DNA of 16,319 bases from assembly GCA_035528235.1 (NCBI GenBank), contig DATKZB010000234.1:1-16319 (forward strand), given 5' to 3'. The number at the start of each line of letters is the position of its first letter. The first letter of the stretch is position 1. Of the stretch, positions 6,934-16,172 are shown one piece after another. The notes below the pieces were generated by a model. The model worked only from the letters and a program-made list of their open reading frames with translations. It made no database searches and was not told the DNA's origin. The DNA is from DATKZB01 sp035528235 (GTDB lineage: Bacteria > Planctomycetota > Phycisphaerae > FEN-1346). The translations under genes and the position numbers were made by a program.

Positions 6934-7883
6934 TGACTCTCTCCCTTGCCAAACGCCTCGACGTCGGCCACCGTGCCGACGGCCACGGCCCCGCGGCCGA
7001 GTTTCCGATCGATCCGCTTCAAGAGGCCGATCAGCACGCGGCCGGGGCCGATCTCGTAGAACCGGTCGAAACCGTCGGCTATCAGCCGCTCGATGCCCTG
7101 CTGCCAGCGGACCGCCCCGTCGACCTGCCGGGCCAGGAGGTCGGCCGCCTCGGCCGCGCCACTATAGTAATCCCCGGTCACGTTTGCAACCACGGGGAAT
7201 TGGAGTTTCCGGAAGCGCAGGCCGCGAAGTTCCGGGGCCAGTTTTTCCCGGGCCGGGGCCATCAAGGGCGAATGGAAGCCCCCGGCTACCGTCAGCGGGA
7301 CGGCCCGCTGAGCGCCCAGAGATTCGGCCACCTCGCACGCCCGGTCGCAGGCCGCCTTGACACCGCTCACGACAATCTGGCCCGGACAGTTGTAGTTCGC
7401 GGGCCAGATTATACCGGCCGGCCGCGCGGCCTCGCAAACCTTTTCCGCCCCCGCCTCGTCGACGCCCAGCAGCGACACCATGCCCGACGCCTGAGCATCG
7501 CAGGCCTCCTGCATAAACCGGCCCCGGAGGTGCGTCAGCCGGACCGCGTCGTCGAACGCGATGGCCCCCGCGGCCACCAGGGCGGTGTACTCGCCCAGGC
7601 TCAGGCCCGCGGCCGCCTCGGCCCCCAGGGCCCGGCCGGCGTCGGTGGTCCGCAGCGCCGCCAGGGCGGCCAGGCTCGTCACCAGAATGGCCGGCTGGCT
7701 GATGTCGGTGGCCGTCAGCCGGTCCTCGGGGCCCTCGAAACAGACCTGCGAGAGGCCGAAGTCGAGCGCCGCGTCGGCCTGGTCGTACAGGGCCCTGGCC
7801 TCGGGGAACCGCTCGGCCAGGTCCTTTCCCATGCCCACGTACTGGGCGCCCTGACCGGGGAACAGAAAGGCCGTCTTGCCCAT
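6930..7883 (-). CDS. fabD: Malonyl-CoA:ACP transacylase
   Basis: 317 aa, normal length is about 310. It transfers malonyl from CoA to the ACP thiol, supplying the extender unit. FPGQGAQ (8-14, oxyanion-hole Gln11), the nucleophile elbow GLSLGEY with Ser95, Arg120 in THLRGRFM (binds the malonyl carboxylate), His204 in GGFHSPLM, and EIGPGRVLIGLLKRI near the end are all intact. The Arg and His spacing matches E. coli FabD. The ATG at 7883 lies 19 nt after the fabH stop behind a modest GAGAGAA ribosome site. The stop overlaps the fabG start by 4 nt. Confidence 0.98.
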   Translation of the reverse strand: MGKTAFLFPGQGAQYVGMGKDLAERFPEARALYDQADAALDFGLSQVCFEGPEDRLTATDISQPAILVTSLAALAALRTTDAGRALGAEAAAGLSLGEYTALVAAGAIAFDDAVRLTHLRGRFMQEACDAQASGMVSLLGVDEAGAEKVCEAARPAGIIWPANYNCPGQIVVSGVKAACDRACEVAESLGAQRAVPLTVAGGFHSPLMAPAREKLAPELRGLRFRKLQFPVVANVTGDYYSGAAEAADLLARQVDGAVRWQQGIERLIADGFDRFYEIGPGRVLIGLLKRIDRKLGRGAVAVGTVADVEAFGKGESQ

Positions 7884-7902
7884 GGGCGTTCTCTCTGGGA
7901 CT

Positions 7903-8895
7903 CTAGTGCCGGATGGCGGCGCCGGCCCAGGTCAGGCCGCCGCCGAACGCGATGAGGATGGCCACCTCGCCGGGCCCCAGGCGGCCCTCGCGCCGGGCCT
8001 CGTCGTGCGCGATCGCCACGCTGGCCCCGCCGGTGTTGCCGTACTTGTGGATGTTCACGAAGACCTTCTCGGCCGGAAAACCCATGCGGCTGGTGGCGGC
8101 ATCGATGATTCGCGAGTTGACCTGGTGCGGAATGACCAGCCGCACGTCGTCCGCCGTCAGATGGCAGGCCTTCATGCACTCCTCAATGAGTTCCTGCATC
8201 TTGATGACGGCGAACTTGAAGACCTCGCGGCCGCGAATCTGCATGTAGTGCAGCCGCCCGTCGATGGTCTCGTGCGACGGGGGCCGGCGCGACCCCCCCG
8301 CCGGCAGGATCATCATGGCCCCGCCCGACCCGTCGGCGTAGAGCGTGGTGTACAGGATGCCCGTGTCGGGCTCGTCCGAGGCCCGGACCACTGCCGCGCC
8401 CGCCCCGTCGCCGAACAGGACGCACGTCGAGCGGTCGGTGTAGTCGGTAATCGAGGAGAGGATCTCGCCGCTGGTCACCAGGACGGTCCGCGCCTGCCCG
8501 GCCAGGATGGCCGCCCGGGCCTGGGCCAGGGCGTAGATGTGCCCGCTACAGGCGGCCGTCAGGTCGAAGGCGCCGGCGCCCGTGCACCCCAGGCGGTCCT
8601 GGAGCCAGCAGGCGGTGGCCGGCAGCGTGTTGTCGGCGGTGATGGTGGCGCAGATAACGAGGTCGACGTCGGCGGGCGCGACACGGGCGTCGTCGAGGGC
8701 CCGGCGGCAGGCCTCGAAGGCCAGGTCGCTCGTGGCCTGGTCGTGCTCGGCCAGGTGGCGTTCCTTCATGCCGGTCCGCTTGACGATCCACTCATCGTTG
8801 GTATCGACGATGTGGGTGAAGTCGTCGTTGGTCATCACCCGCTCGGGCACGTACATGCCGGTGCCGATGATTTGGGCGCTGGCGGGGCGTTTCAC
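7903..8895 (-). CDS. fabH: 3-oxoacyl-[acyl-carrier-protein] synthase III
   Basis: 330 aa. It starts fatty-acid synthesis by condensing acetyl-CoA (or another primer acyl-CoA) with malonyl-ACP. Catalytic residues are Cys116 (DLTAACSGHIYAL), His257 (VIPHQVN) and Asn287 (YGNTGGAS), the Cys-His-Asn triad of KAS III. FGDGAGAAVV is the usual family signature. The GTG start at 8895 overlaps the plsX TGA as GTGA and gives the expected N-terminus (KRPASAQIIGTGMYVPERV, with the IxGxGxYxP motif). Starts further upstream lie inside plsX. The active-site loop reads NTGGAS where many homologues have NTSAAS; this is a mild variation. Primer specificity, straight or branched, cannot be told from sequence. 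Confidence 0.97.
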   Translation of the reverse strand: MKRPASAQIIGTGMYVPERVMTNDDFTHIVDTNDEWIVKRTGMKERHLAEHDQATSDLAFEACRRALDDARVAPADVDLVICATITADNTLPATACWLQDRLGCTGAGAFDLTAACSGHIYALAQARAAILAGQARTVLVTSGEILSSITDYTDRSTCVLFGDGAGAAVVRASDEPDTGILYTTLYADGSGGAMMILPAGGSRRPPSHETIDGRLHYMQIRGREVFKFAVIKMQELIEECMKACHLTADDVRLVIPHQVNSRIIDAATSRMGFPAEKVFVNIHKYGNTGGASVAIAHDEARREGRLGPGEVAILIAFGGGLTWAGAAIRH

Positions 8896-9893
8896 GCGTG
8901 GCCCCCCCCGGCCTTGGCCACCTCGTCGACGATGGTGCGGTTGACCTCCTGGCGGGCATAGGTGTCGCCCACCCGCAGGGCGTTGGCGATGCCGCGGGCC
9001 TTGGCGTTGCCGTGGCTGATAATGACGACGCCGTCGACGCCCAGCAGCGGCGCGCCGCCGTATTCCTCGGCGTCGTGGCGGCGTTGGAGTTGGGTCATGA
9101 CGGGCAACAGGTCGGCCTGGGCGTCGGCCCCCATGGCCGCCACCTCCTGCATGATGGTCTGGAACACGCTGCCGGCCAGGGCCTCGACGCACTTCAGGAC
9201 GATGTTGCCGACGAACCCGTCGCAGACGACCACGTCGAACCGGCCGTTGAAGATGTCGCGGCCCTCGGCGTTGCCGCAGAACCGGAGCGACGACCCCGTC
9301 ATCAGTTCGCGTGCCTCGCGGGCCAGTTCGTTGCCCTTCTCGCTCTCCTCGCCGATGCTGAGGATGCCGACGCGGGGCTCGGCGATGGCGAAGACCTCCC
9401 GGGCGTACACGCTGGCCATGACCCCGTACTGGAACAGGTGGAGGGGCCGGCTGTCGACGTTCGCGCCGACGTCGATGACGACCACGGGACCGTGGAACGT
9501 CGGGAAGACCACGCTGATGCCCGGCCGCCGGATGCCCGGCAGCCGCTTGGCAATCATGTGGGCCGCCGCGACAAACGCCCCGGTGTTGCCGGCGCTGACG
9601 ACGGCGTCGGCCTCGCGGTGGGCCATGAGTTCGACGGCCCGGCGCATCGACGAGTCGGCCTTGCGGCGGACGGCCTCGACGGGCGACTCGGCCATGCCCA
9701 CCACCTGGGAGGCATGGACGATCTGGAGCCGCTCGCGCGAGGCCCCGGCCGCATCCAGTTCGCGCCGGATGGCGGTTTCGTCGCCGACGAGGAGGATTTC
9801 CTCCTCGGGCATGGCATCGCGTGCAGCCACGGCACCCCGGACAATCTCGCCCGGGGCGTGGTCGCCGCCCATCGCGTCAAGGGCCAGACGCAC
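8892..9893 (-). CDS. plsX: Phosphate acyltransferase PlsX
   Basis: 333 aa, typical length about 330-345. It converts acyl-ACP plus phosphate to acyl-phosphate, the donor for PlsY in glycerol-3-phosphate acylation, at the cytoplasmic face of the membrane. Signatures visible: LALDAMGGDHAP at the N-terminus, VSAGNTGAF, VVVIDVGANVDSRP, GILSIGEESEKGNELAREA, and DVVVCDGFVGNIVLK. The start is a GTG at 9893, placed by the DAMGGD N-terminus and by GGAGGAA overlapping the end of rpmF. It is 3 nt beyond the rpmF stop. The 3' end overlaps fabH by 4 nt. The pairing rpmF-plsX-fabH is one of the most conserved lipid-gene arrangements in bacteria. Confidence 0.98.
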   Translation of the reverse strand: MRLALDAMGGDHAPGEIVRGAVAARDAMPEEEILLVGDETAIRRELDAAGASRERLQIVHASQVVGMAESPVEAVRRKADSSMRRAVELMAHREADAVVSAGNTGAFVAAAHMIAKRLPGIRRPGISVVFPTFHGPVVVIDVGANVDSRPLHLFQYGVMASVYAREVFAIAEPRVGILSIGEESEKGNELAREARELMTGSSLRFCGNAEGRDIFNGRFDVVVCDGFVGNIVLKCVEALAGSVFQTIMQEVAAMGADAQADLLPVMTQLQRRHDAEEYGGAPLLGVDGVVIISHGNAKARGIANALRVGDTYARQEVNRTIVDEVAKAGGGHA

Positions 9894-9896
9894 GGC

Positions 9897-10079
9897 CTAT
9901 TCCTCCTCGGCAGCGAGGATCTCGCGGCCGCGGTAATGGCCGCAGTGGCCGCAAACCGCGTGCGGCAACATGGCGTGACCACACTGCTTGCAGACCACCG
10001 TCTGGATCGGCGTCAGGGCATGGTGCGACCGGCGTTTGCCTTTTCTGGCCTTGGACGTTCGCCTCTTGGGGACCGGCAT
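9897..10079 (-). CDS. rpmF: 50S ribosomal protein L32
   Basis: 60 aa. Small zinc-ribbon protein of the large ribosomal subunit. The N-terminus MPVPKRRTSKARKGKRRSHH is diagnostic. Cys30-x2-Cys33 and Cys43-x2-Cys46 form an intact zinc site, the 'C+' form of L32. The ATG at 10079 has AAGGAGGA about 4 nt upstream. An in-frame start at 10136 would add 19 residues absent from the family. It is the first gene of the lipid operon. The yceD/DUF177 gene that commonly precedes rpmF is not here; alaS ends 141 bp upstream instead. Confidence 0.97.
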   Translation of the reverse strand: MPVPKRRTSKARKGKRRSHHALTPIQTVVCKQCGHAMLPHAVCGHCGHYRGREILAAEEE

Positions 10080-10148
10080 GTCGTCCTCCTTCGCGGATAC
10101 GGCTGTCAGCGCCCCCCGTCGAGGCAGGGGCGGCACGAAAAGATCGGA

Positions 10149-10177
10149 ATGCTAGCGGTTCGCCCCCCGGAGGTCAA
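10149..10177 (-). promoter_or_regulatory. Sigma70-type promoter of the rpmF-plsX-fab operon
   Basis: On the minus strand TTGACC (10177-10172) and TAGCAT (10154-10149) are separated by exactly 17 bp. The predicted start is near 10142, about 63 nt ahead of the rpmF ATG. The -35 matches 5 of 6 consensus positions and the -10 matches 4 of 6. It directly follows the presumed alaS terminator, which fits a new transcription unit. Confidence 0.6.
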
Positions 10178-10179
10178 CC

Positions 10180-10212
10180 AAAAAGCCCACGGCGCGAGCG
10201 GTTGCCCGCCCG
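10180..10212 (-). terminator. Terminator-like hairpin after alaS
   Basis: On the minus strand CGGGCGG, a GCAA tetraloop and CCGCTCG (10212-10195) form a 7-bp stem with one G-T pair, starting 8 bp past the alaS TAG. A run of five T lies at 10184-10180, about 10 nt past the stem, further than ideal for an intrinsic terminator. Confidence 0.42.
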
Positions 10213-10220
10213 GCAGCGGC

Positions 10221-12899
<2,679 letters not shown>

Positions 12900-12940
12900 T
12901 TACAGACTCCTGAAGTCCAGCGTAAATCCTCCGCCAGCAT

Positions 12941-13007
12941 GTAGGCCGGGGCGTGCCCCGGCGCAAACACGTGCGTCAAGGAACTGCCGGGGCGCGCCCC
13001 GGCCTAC
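12941..13007. repeat. BIME-like pair of inverted palindromes in the alaS leader
   Basis: Two 22-nt arms, 12941-12962 and 12986-13007, are reverse complements of each other at 21 of 22 positions and are separated by 23 nt. Each arm is itself a palindrome built on GCCGGGGC/GCCCCGGC with a central two-base spacer, bordered by GTAG or CTAC on its outer side. This architecture matches REP/BIME elements: two inverted REP units with short asymmetric tags. It lies between alaS and its likely promoter. Whether it recurs in the genome cannot be seen here. Confidence 0.6.
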
Positions 13008-13110
13008 TTCCTCGGCGGGGTCGGACCACGGCCCGCGGCCGAGGGCAAGCGGGGGCCTCGCCAGCCTGCACCCGCCCCGGCGCGCCCACAGCCCCCCGAC
13101 AAGAGCCACC

Positions 13111-13138
13111 ATCCTAACGCAAATCGCCGGTCTTGCAA
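13111..13138 (-). promoter_or_regulatory. Candidate alaS promoter
   Basis: On the minus strand TTGCAA (13138-13133), a 16-bp spacer and TAGGAT (13116-13111) give 4/6 matches in each hexamer. Predicted transcripts would have a leader of roughly 200 nt containing the paired palindrome at 12941-13007. Moderate to weak support. Confidence 0.35.
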
Positions 13139-13165
13139 GGGCGAAGCGCCTGCGGCGTAGCACCT

Positions 13166-13199
13166 CCGGCGGGTGGTCCTGTGCCTGCTGCCCCGCCGG
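13166..13199. repeat. 8-bp inverted repeat in the htrA-alaS gap
   Basis: CCGGCGGG (13166-13173) and CCCGCCGG (13192-13199) are perfect reverse complements around an 18-nt loop. There is no T tract on either side. It may be part of a dispersed intergenic element like its neighbours, or a chance product of high GC. Confidence 0.35.
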
Positions 13200-13240
13200 G
13201 CGAGAAAGTAGAACGGCATCCCGCAGCAACCGAAACACAA

Positions 13241-13274
13241 CGTGGCACGGCCGGCATCGACCGACCGTGCCACG
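13241..13274 (-). terminator. Hairpin after htrA, likely terminator
   Basis: CGTGGCACGG (13241-13250) and CCGTGCCACG (13265-13274) are perfect 10-bp inverted repeats. An inner CGG/CCG pairing extends the stem after one mismatch. On the minus strand it starts about 30 nt past the htrA TGA and is followed by TTGTGTTT, a broken T tract. Position and stem strength support termination of the recA-htrA transcript. It could also be a copy of a dispersed palindrome. Confidence 0.5.
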
Positions 13275-13304
13275 GTTCTTTGTCGGGACCGCTGCCGGCC
13301 CGGG

Positions 13305-14885
13305 TCACTTCGTCGGCGGCGGCGGGGCCGGGGCGGCATCCTCCTTCTTTTCGTCTTTCTTCGGCTCGGTCTTGGCGTCGGGCTTGACGTCGCCCTTCTC
13401 CGGCGGCTGCTTCGCGTCCGGCTTCGTCTCGTCCGGCCCCGGGATGACCTTGACGCCGATGCCCGCCACGTGGACGAGGCCCTTGCCCTTGAGGCTGCGC
13501 GTGGCATCGCGGAACGCCTGAAGCGAGGCGATCCGGGTCTCGCCGACCTGGTCGATGACCATGCCGGGCATGACGCCGGCCTTGGCGGCGGCGGAATCGT
13601 CGAGCACCTCGCGGACGAAGACGCCGCTCTCGTCCTTCTCCAGGCCGATCTGCTCTTTGAGTTCCTCGGTCAGCGGCTCGACGCGCATGCCGCGCCACCA
13701 GTGGTCGCCCGAGCGGACGGCCGCCACCTCGGTCGGCGACGGGCGTTGGGCCACCTCGACCGCGACGGACTGCCGCTTGCCGTCGCGCAGGACGACCAGC
13801 GAGACCTTCTCGCCGACGGGCGTGGCCTGGACGATCTGAATGACGTCGTCGGGCGAGCGGACGGCCGCGTCGTCGATGGCCACCACGACGTCGCCCGTCT
13901 TGATGCCGGCCTTGGCCCCGGGGGCGTCGGGCAGAACCCGGACCACGTAGGCGCCCTCGCCGACCTCGGCGCCGGTGGCCTTGGCCTGTTCCTCGGCGAC
14001 CTCCTGGATCTCGATGCCGACGAACCCGTAGATGACCTTCTCGCCGCGCTTCAGCCGCGCGATGATGGCCTTCGTCCCGGCCGTGATGGGCACGGCAAAG
14101 CCGACGCCGTCGCTGGCGCCGGTCTGGCTCGAGATGACGGCGTTGACGCCGACGACCTCGCCATCGAGGTTGACGAGCGGCCCGCCGGAGTTGCCGGGGT
14201 TGACGGCGGCGTCGGTCTGAATCAGGTTGCCGTAGTACCGGTCGAGTTCGCGGCCGATATTGGGGATGACGCGGTCGGTGCCGCTGACGATACCGAACGA
14301 AAGGCTGGCCTGGCCGTCGCGGCCGAAGCCGAACGGGCTGCCCAGGGCCAGGACGAACTGCCCCCGCCTCAGACGCCCCGCATCGCCCAACCGGACCACC
14401 GGCAGGCCCTTGGCATCGATGCGGATGACGGCCAGGTCGCGACGCGGGTCCGCGCCCACCACCTTGGCCCGGTACCGTTTGCGGGTCGAGAGGGTGACCT
14501 GGATCTCGACGGCGTCGCGGACCACGTGCTCGCTGGTCAGAATGAATCCGTCGGCCGAGATGATGAACCCCGACCCGTTGCCCTGGGCGCGGAAGGGGAT
14601 GGGCGGATGCCGCCGATACCGTTCGAGCAGGCGGCGCCACTCCTCGGGCAGCGAGTCGAGGTCGCCCTCGGGCACGTCCTGCCCCCACGGGCCGGCGGTC
14701 GTTTCCCGCACGACCGACACGTTGACGACGGCGGGCGAGACCTGGTCGGCGGCCCGTTCGATGGCCACCTCAACCGCCTTGGCCGCGTCGGACGGCGGCC
14801 CGGAAGCCGGTGCCGCCCACGTCGGCCCGCTCCACCACAGCACGGCCGCGGCGATGACTGCCGCGCTCGACCTCGTCAACCGCAT
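13305..14885 (-). CDS. htrA: HtrA/Deg-family serine protease with two PDZ domains
   Basis: 526 aa from the ATG at 14885 (AGGGG 8 nt upstream). Residues 1 to about 24 are a signal peptide (MRLTRSSAAVIAAAVLWWSG..TWA), so it acts in the periplasm, degrading or holding misfolded envelope proteins. The trypsin-fold domain (about 50-275) has the full triad: His120 (TSEHVV), Asp150 (RRDLAVI) and Ser233 (GNSGGPL). PDZ1 is about 287-380 (YGFVGIEIQEV, AGIKTGDVVVAI) and PDZ2 about 400-480 (AGVMPGMVIDQVG). A charged, proline-rich tail follows (484-526; KPDAK twice, PPPP near the end) and may tether or space the protein. It begins 19 bp after recA and probably shares its transcript. An alternative ATG at 14912 overlaps recA and lacks a ribosome site. 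DegP versus DegQ/DegS type cannot be decided. Confidence 0.96.
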   Translation of the reverse strand: MRLTRSSAAVIAAAVLWWSGPTWAAPASGPPSDAAKAVEVAIERAADQVSPAVVNVSVVRETTAGPWGQDVPEGDLDSLPEEWRRLLERYRRHPPIPFRAQGNGSGFIISADGFILTSEHVVRDAVEIQVTLSTRKRYRAKVVGADPRRDLAVIRIDAKGLPVVRLGDAGRLRRGQFVLALGSPFGFGRDGQASLSFGIVSGTDRVIPNIGRELDRYYGNLIQTDAAVNPGNSGGPLVNLDGEVVGVNAVISSQTGASDGVGFAVPITAGTKAIIARLKRGEKVIYGFVGIEIQEVAEEQAKATGAEVGEGAYVVRVLPDAPGAKAGIKTGDVVVAIDDAAVRSPDDVIQIVQATPVGEKVSLVVLRDGKRQSVAVEVAQRPSPTEVAAVRSGDHWWRGMRVEPLTEELKEQIGLEKDESGVFVREVLDDSAAAKAGVMPGMVIDQVGETRIASLQAFRDATRSLKGKGLVHVAGIGVKVIPGPDETKPDAKQPPEKGDVKPDAKTEPKKDEKKEDAAPAPPPPTK

Positions 14886-14904
14886 AATCGTGCCCCTGTG
14901 TCCC

Positions 14905-16011
14905 TTACTCATCGGTATCGGCCGCCTGGGCCGGTTCGGCCTTGGCGTCGCCGGTTTCCTCGGCCTCGCCGGCCAGGACGCCCTTGGCCACCAGGATCCT
15001 CCGTCGGACCTCGCCGGCCAGGTCGCGGTTCTCTTCGAGAAAAGCCCTGGCGGCCTCGCGTCCCTGGCCGAGGCGGACCTCGCCGCAGGAGAACCACGCC
15101 CCGCTCTTCTCAACGACGCCCAGGTCGGCGCCCAGGTCCAGCAGGTCGCCCTCGGCGCTGATGCCGCGGTCGAACAGGATGTCGAACTCGGCGTTCTGGA
15201 ACGGCGGGGCCACCTTGTTCTTGACGACCTTGGCGCGGGTCCGGCTGCCGACCGCCGTGTCGCCGCTCTTGAGGGTGGTGATGCGCCGAAGGTCGATGCG
15301 GACGCTGGCGTAGAACTTGAGGGCCCGTCCCCCCGGCGTCGTCTCGGGGTTGCCGTACATGACGCCGATCTTCTCGCGAATCTGGTTCAGGAAGACGACG
15401 GCCGTGTGGCTCTTGGCGATCGAACCGGTCAGTTTCCGCAGGGCCTGGCTCATGAGGCGGGCCTGGAGGCCGACGTGCGTGTCGCCCATGTCGCCCTCGA
15501 TCTCGGCCTTGGGCACCAGGGCCGCCACGCTGTCGATGACGACGATGTCGACGGCGCTGGACCGGACCAGCAGGTCGCAGATCTCCAGGGCCTGCTCGCC
15601 GGTGTCGGGCTGGCTCACCAGGAGCGCCTCCAGGTGGATGCCGATGCGTTTGGCCCAGGCGGCGTCGAAGGCGTGCTCGGCGTCGATAAACGCCGCCACC
15701 CCCCCCGCCCGCTGGGCGTTGGCGATGACCGACAGGGCCAGCGTCGTCTTGCCCGACGCCTCCGGCCCGAAGAACTCGGCCACGCGTCCGCGCGGCAGCC
15801 CCCGGCCGCCCAGGGCCAGGTCAAGGCTGATGCTGCCCGTCGAGATGCACGGGGCGTCGGCGTGCAGGTCGCCCGAGAGTTGCATGATGGCGCCCTTGCC
15901 GAACTGCTTTTCGATCTGCGACACGACGCGCGAGAGGTTGGCTTCGCGCTGGCCGACGTTCTCGGTGTACTCGACGGCCGCCTTCTCGGTCTGCTGCTTC
16001 TTCTTCGCCAT
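14905..16011 (-). CDS. recA: Recombinase RecA
   Basis: 368 aa, E. coli form 353. It forms filaments on single-stranded DNA for homologous recombination and triggers LexA-type self-cleavage. Walker A is GPEASGKT (82-89), with Ala where GPESSGKT is usual. Walker B is VVIDSVAALVP. Loops L1/L2 region EIEGDMGDTHVGLQARLMSQALRKL and NQIREKIGVMYGNPETTPGGRALKFYAS are intact. KNKVAPPF and the acidic C-terminal tail (EAEETGD...DTDE) are present. The ATG at 16011 has AAGGAG 6 nt upstream; the N-terminus is about 16 residues longer than in E. coli, common outside Proteobacteria. First gene of a recA-htrA unit. A repeated and palindromic element overlaps its likely promoter. Confidence 0.98.
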   Translation of the reverse strand: MAKKKQQTEKAAVEYTENVGQREANLSRVVSQIEKQFGKGAIMQLSGDLHADAPCISTGSISLDLALGGRGLPRGRVAEFFGPEASGKTTLALSVIANAQRAGGVAAFIDAEHAFDAAWAKRIGIHLEALLVSQPDTGEQALEICDLLVRSSAVDIVVIDSVAALVPKAEIEGDMGDTHVGLQARLMSQALRKLTGSIAKSHTAVVFLNQIREKIGVMYGNPETTPGGRALKFYASVRIDLRRITTLKSGDTAVGSRTRAKVVKNKVAPPFQNAEFDILFDRGISAEGDLLDLGADLGVVEKSGAWFSCGEVRLGQGREAARAFLEENRDLAGEVRRRILVAKGVLAGEAEETGDAKAEPAQAADTDE

Positions 16012-16046
16012 GAGATGCTCCTTCGATCAAGACGTGCCCTGGTTGC

Positions 16047-16096
16047 GTACCCGAACAGTACCCTAACAGGGTATCGGTCCGCCCCAGGCGCGCCAA
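16047..16096 (-). promoter_or_regulatory. Candidate recA promoter with operator-like repeats
   Basis: On the minus strand TTGGCG (16096-16091), a 17-bp spacer and TACCCT (16073-16068) form a weak sigma70-like promoter. The -10 is half of a perfect palindrome, TACCCT-AAC-AGGGTA (plus strand 16059-16073). Just downstream lie two adjacent 11-mers on the plus strand, GTACCCGAACA (16047-16057) and GTACCCTAACA (16058-16068), differing at one base. A repressor bound here would block initiation, as expected for SOS control of recA. Neither the E. coli (CTG-N10-CAG) nor the GAAC-N4-GTTC LexA box is present. Confidence 0.45.
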
Positions 16097-16142
16097 GAAG
16101 ATTTTTCCGGGCCTTTCGCCGCCGGCCGTTTTCCCTCAGTCA

Positions 16143-16169
16143 TCCCTTTGCGTTCTCCGCGTTCTCTGC
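16143..16169. repeat. Short 9-bp tandem repeat behind thpR
   Basis: Plus strand units TCCCTTTGC (16143-16151), GTTCTCCGC (16152-16160) and GTTCTCTGC (16161-16169) show a 9-bp period; the last two differ at one base and the first is degenerate. It lies 3 bp past the thpR stop, in the thpR-recA gap. It resembles TTCTCTGCG-type microsatellites seen between genes in several environmental bacteria, which is my recollection and not tested. Confidence 0.4.
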
Positions 16170-16172
16170 GGT

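Noticed and set aside
12900..13130. T-box or other known riboswitch ahead of alaS
   Set aside because: No T-box core sequence or specifier loop could be recognised; the stems are simple GC palindromes.
12900..13238. A small minus-strand open frame (112 codons) in the htrA-alaS gap
   Set aside because: It spans palindromic repeats, has no ribosome site worth noting, and has Arg/Ala/Pro/Gly composition typical of translated GC-rich non-coding DNA.
14886..15113. Upstream extensions of htrA (starts at 14912 or 15113)
   Set aside because: They overlap recA, lack ribosome sites and bury the signal peptide.
13242..15161. A 639-codon plus-strand open frame opposite htrA
   Set aside because: The HtrA triad and PDZ domains on the minus strand are decisive.
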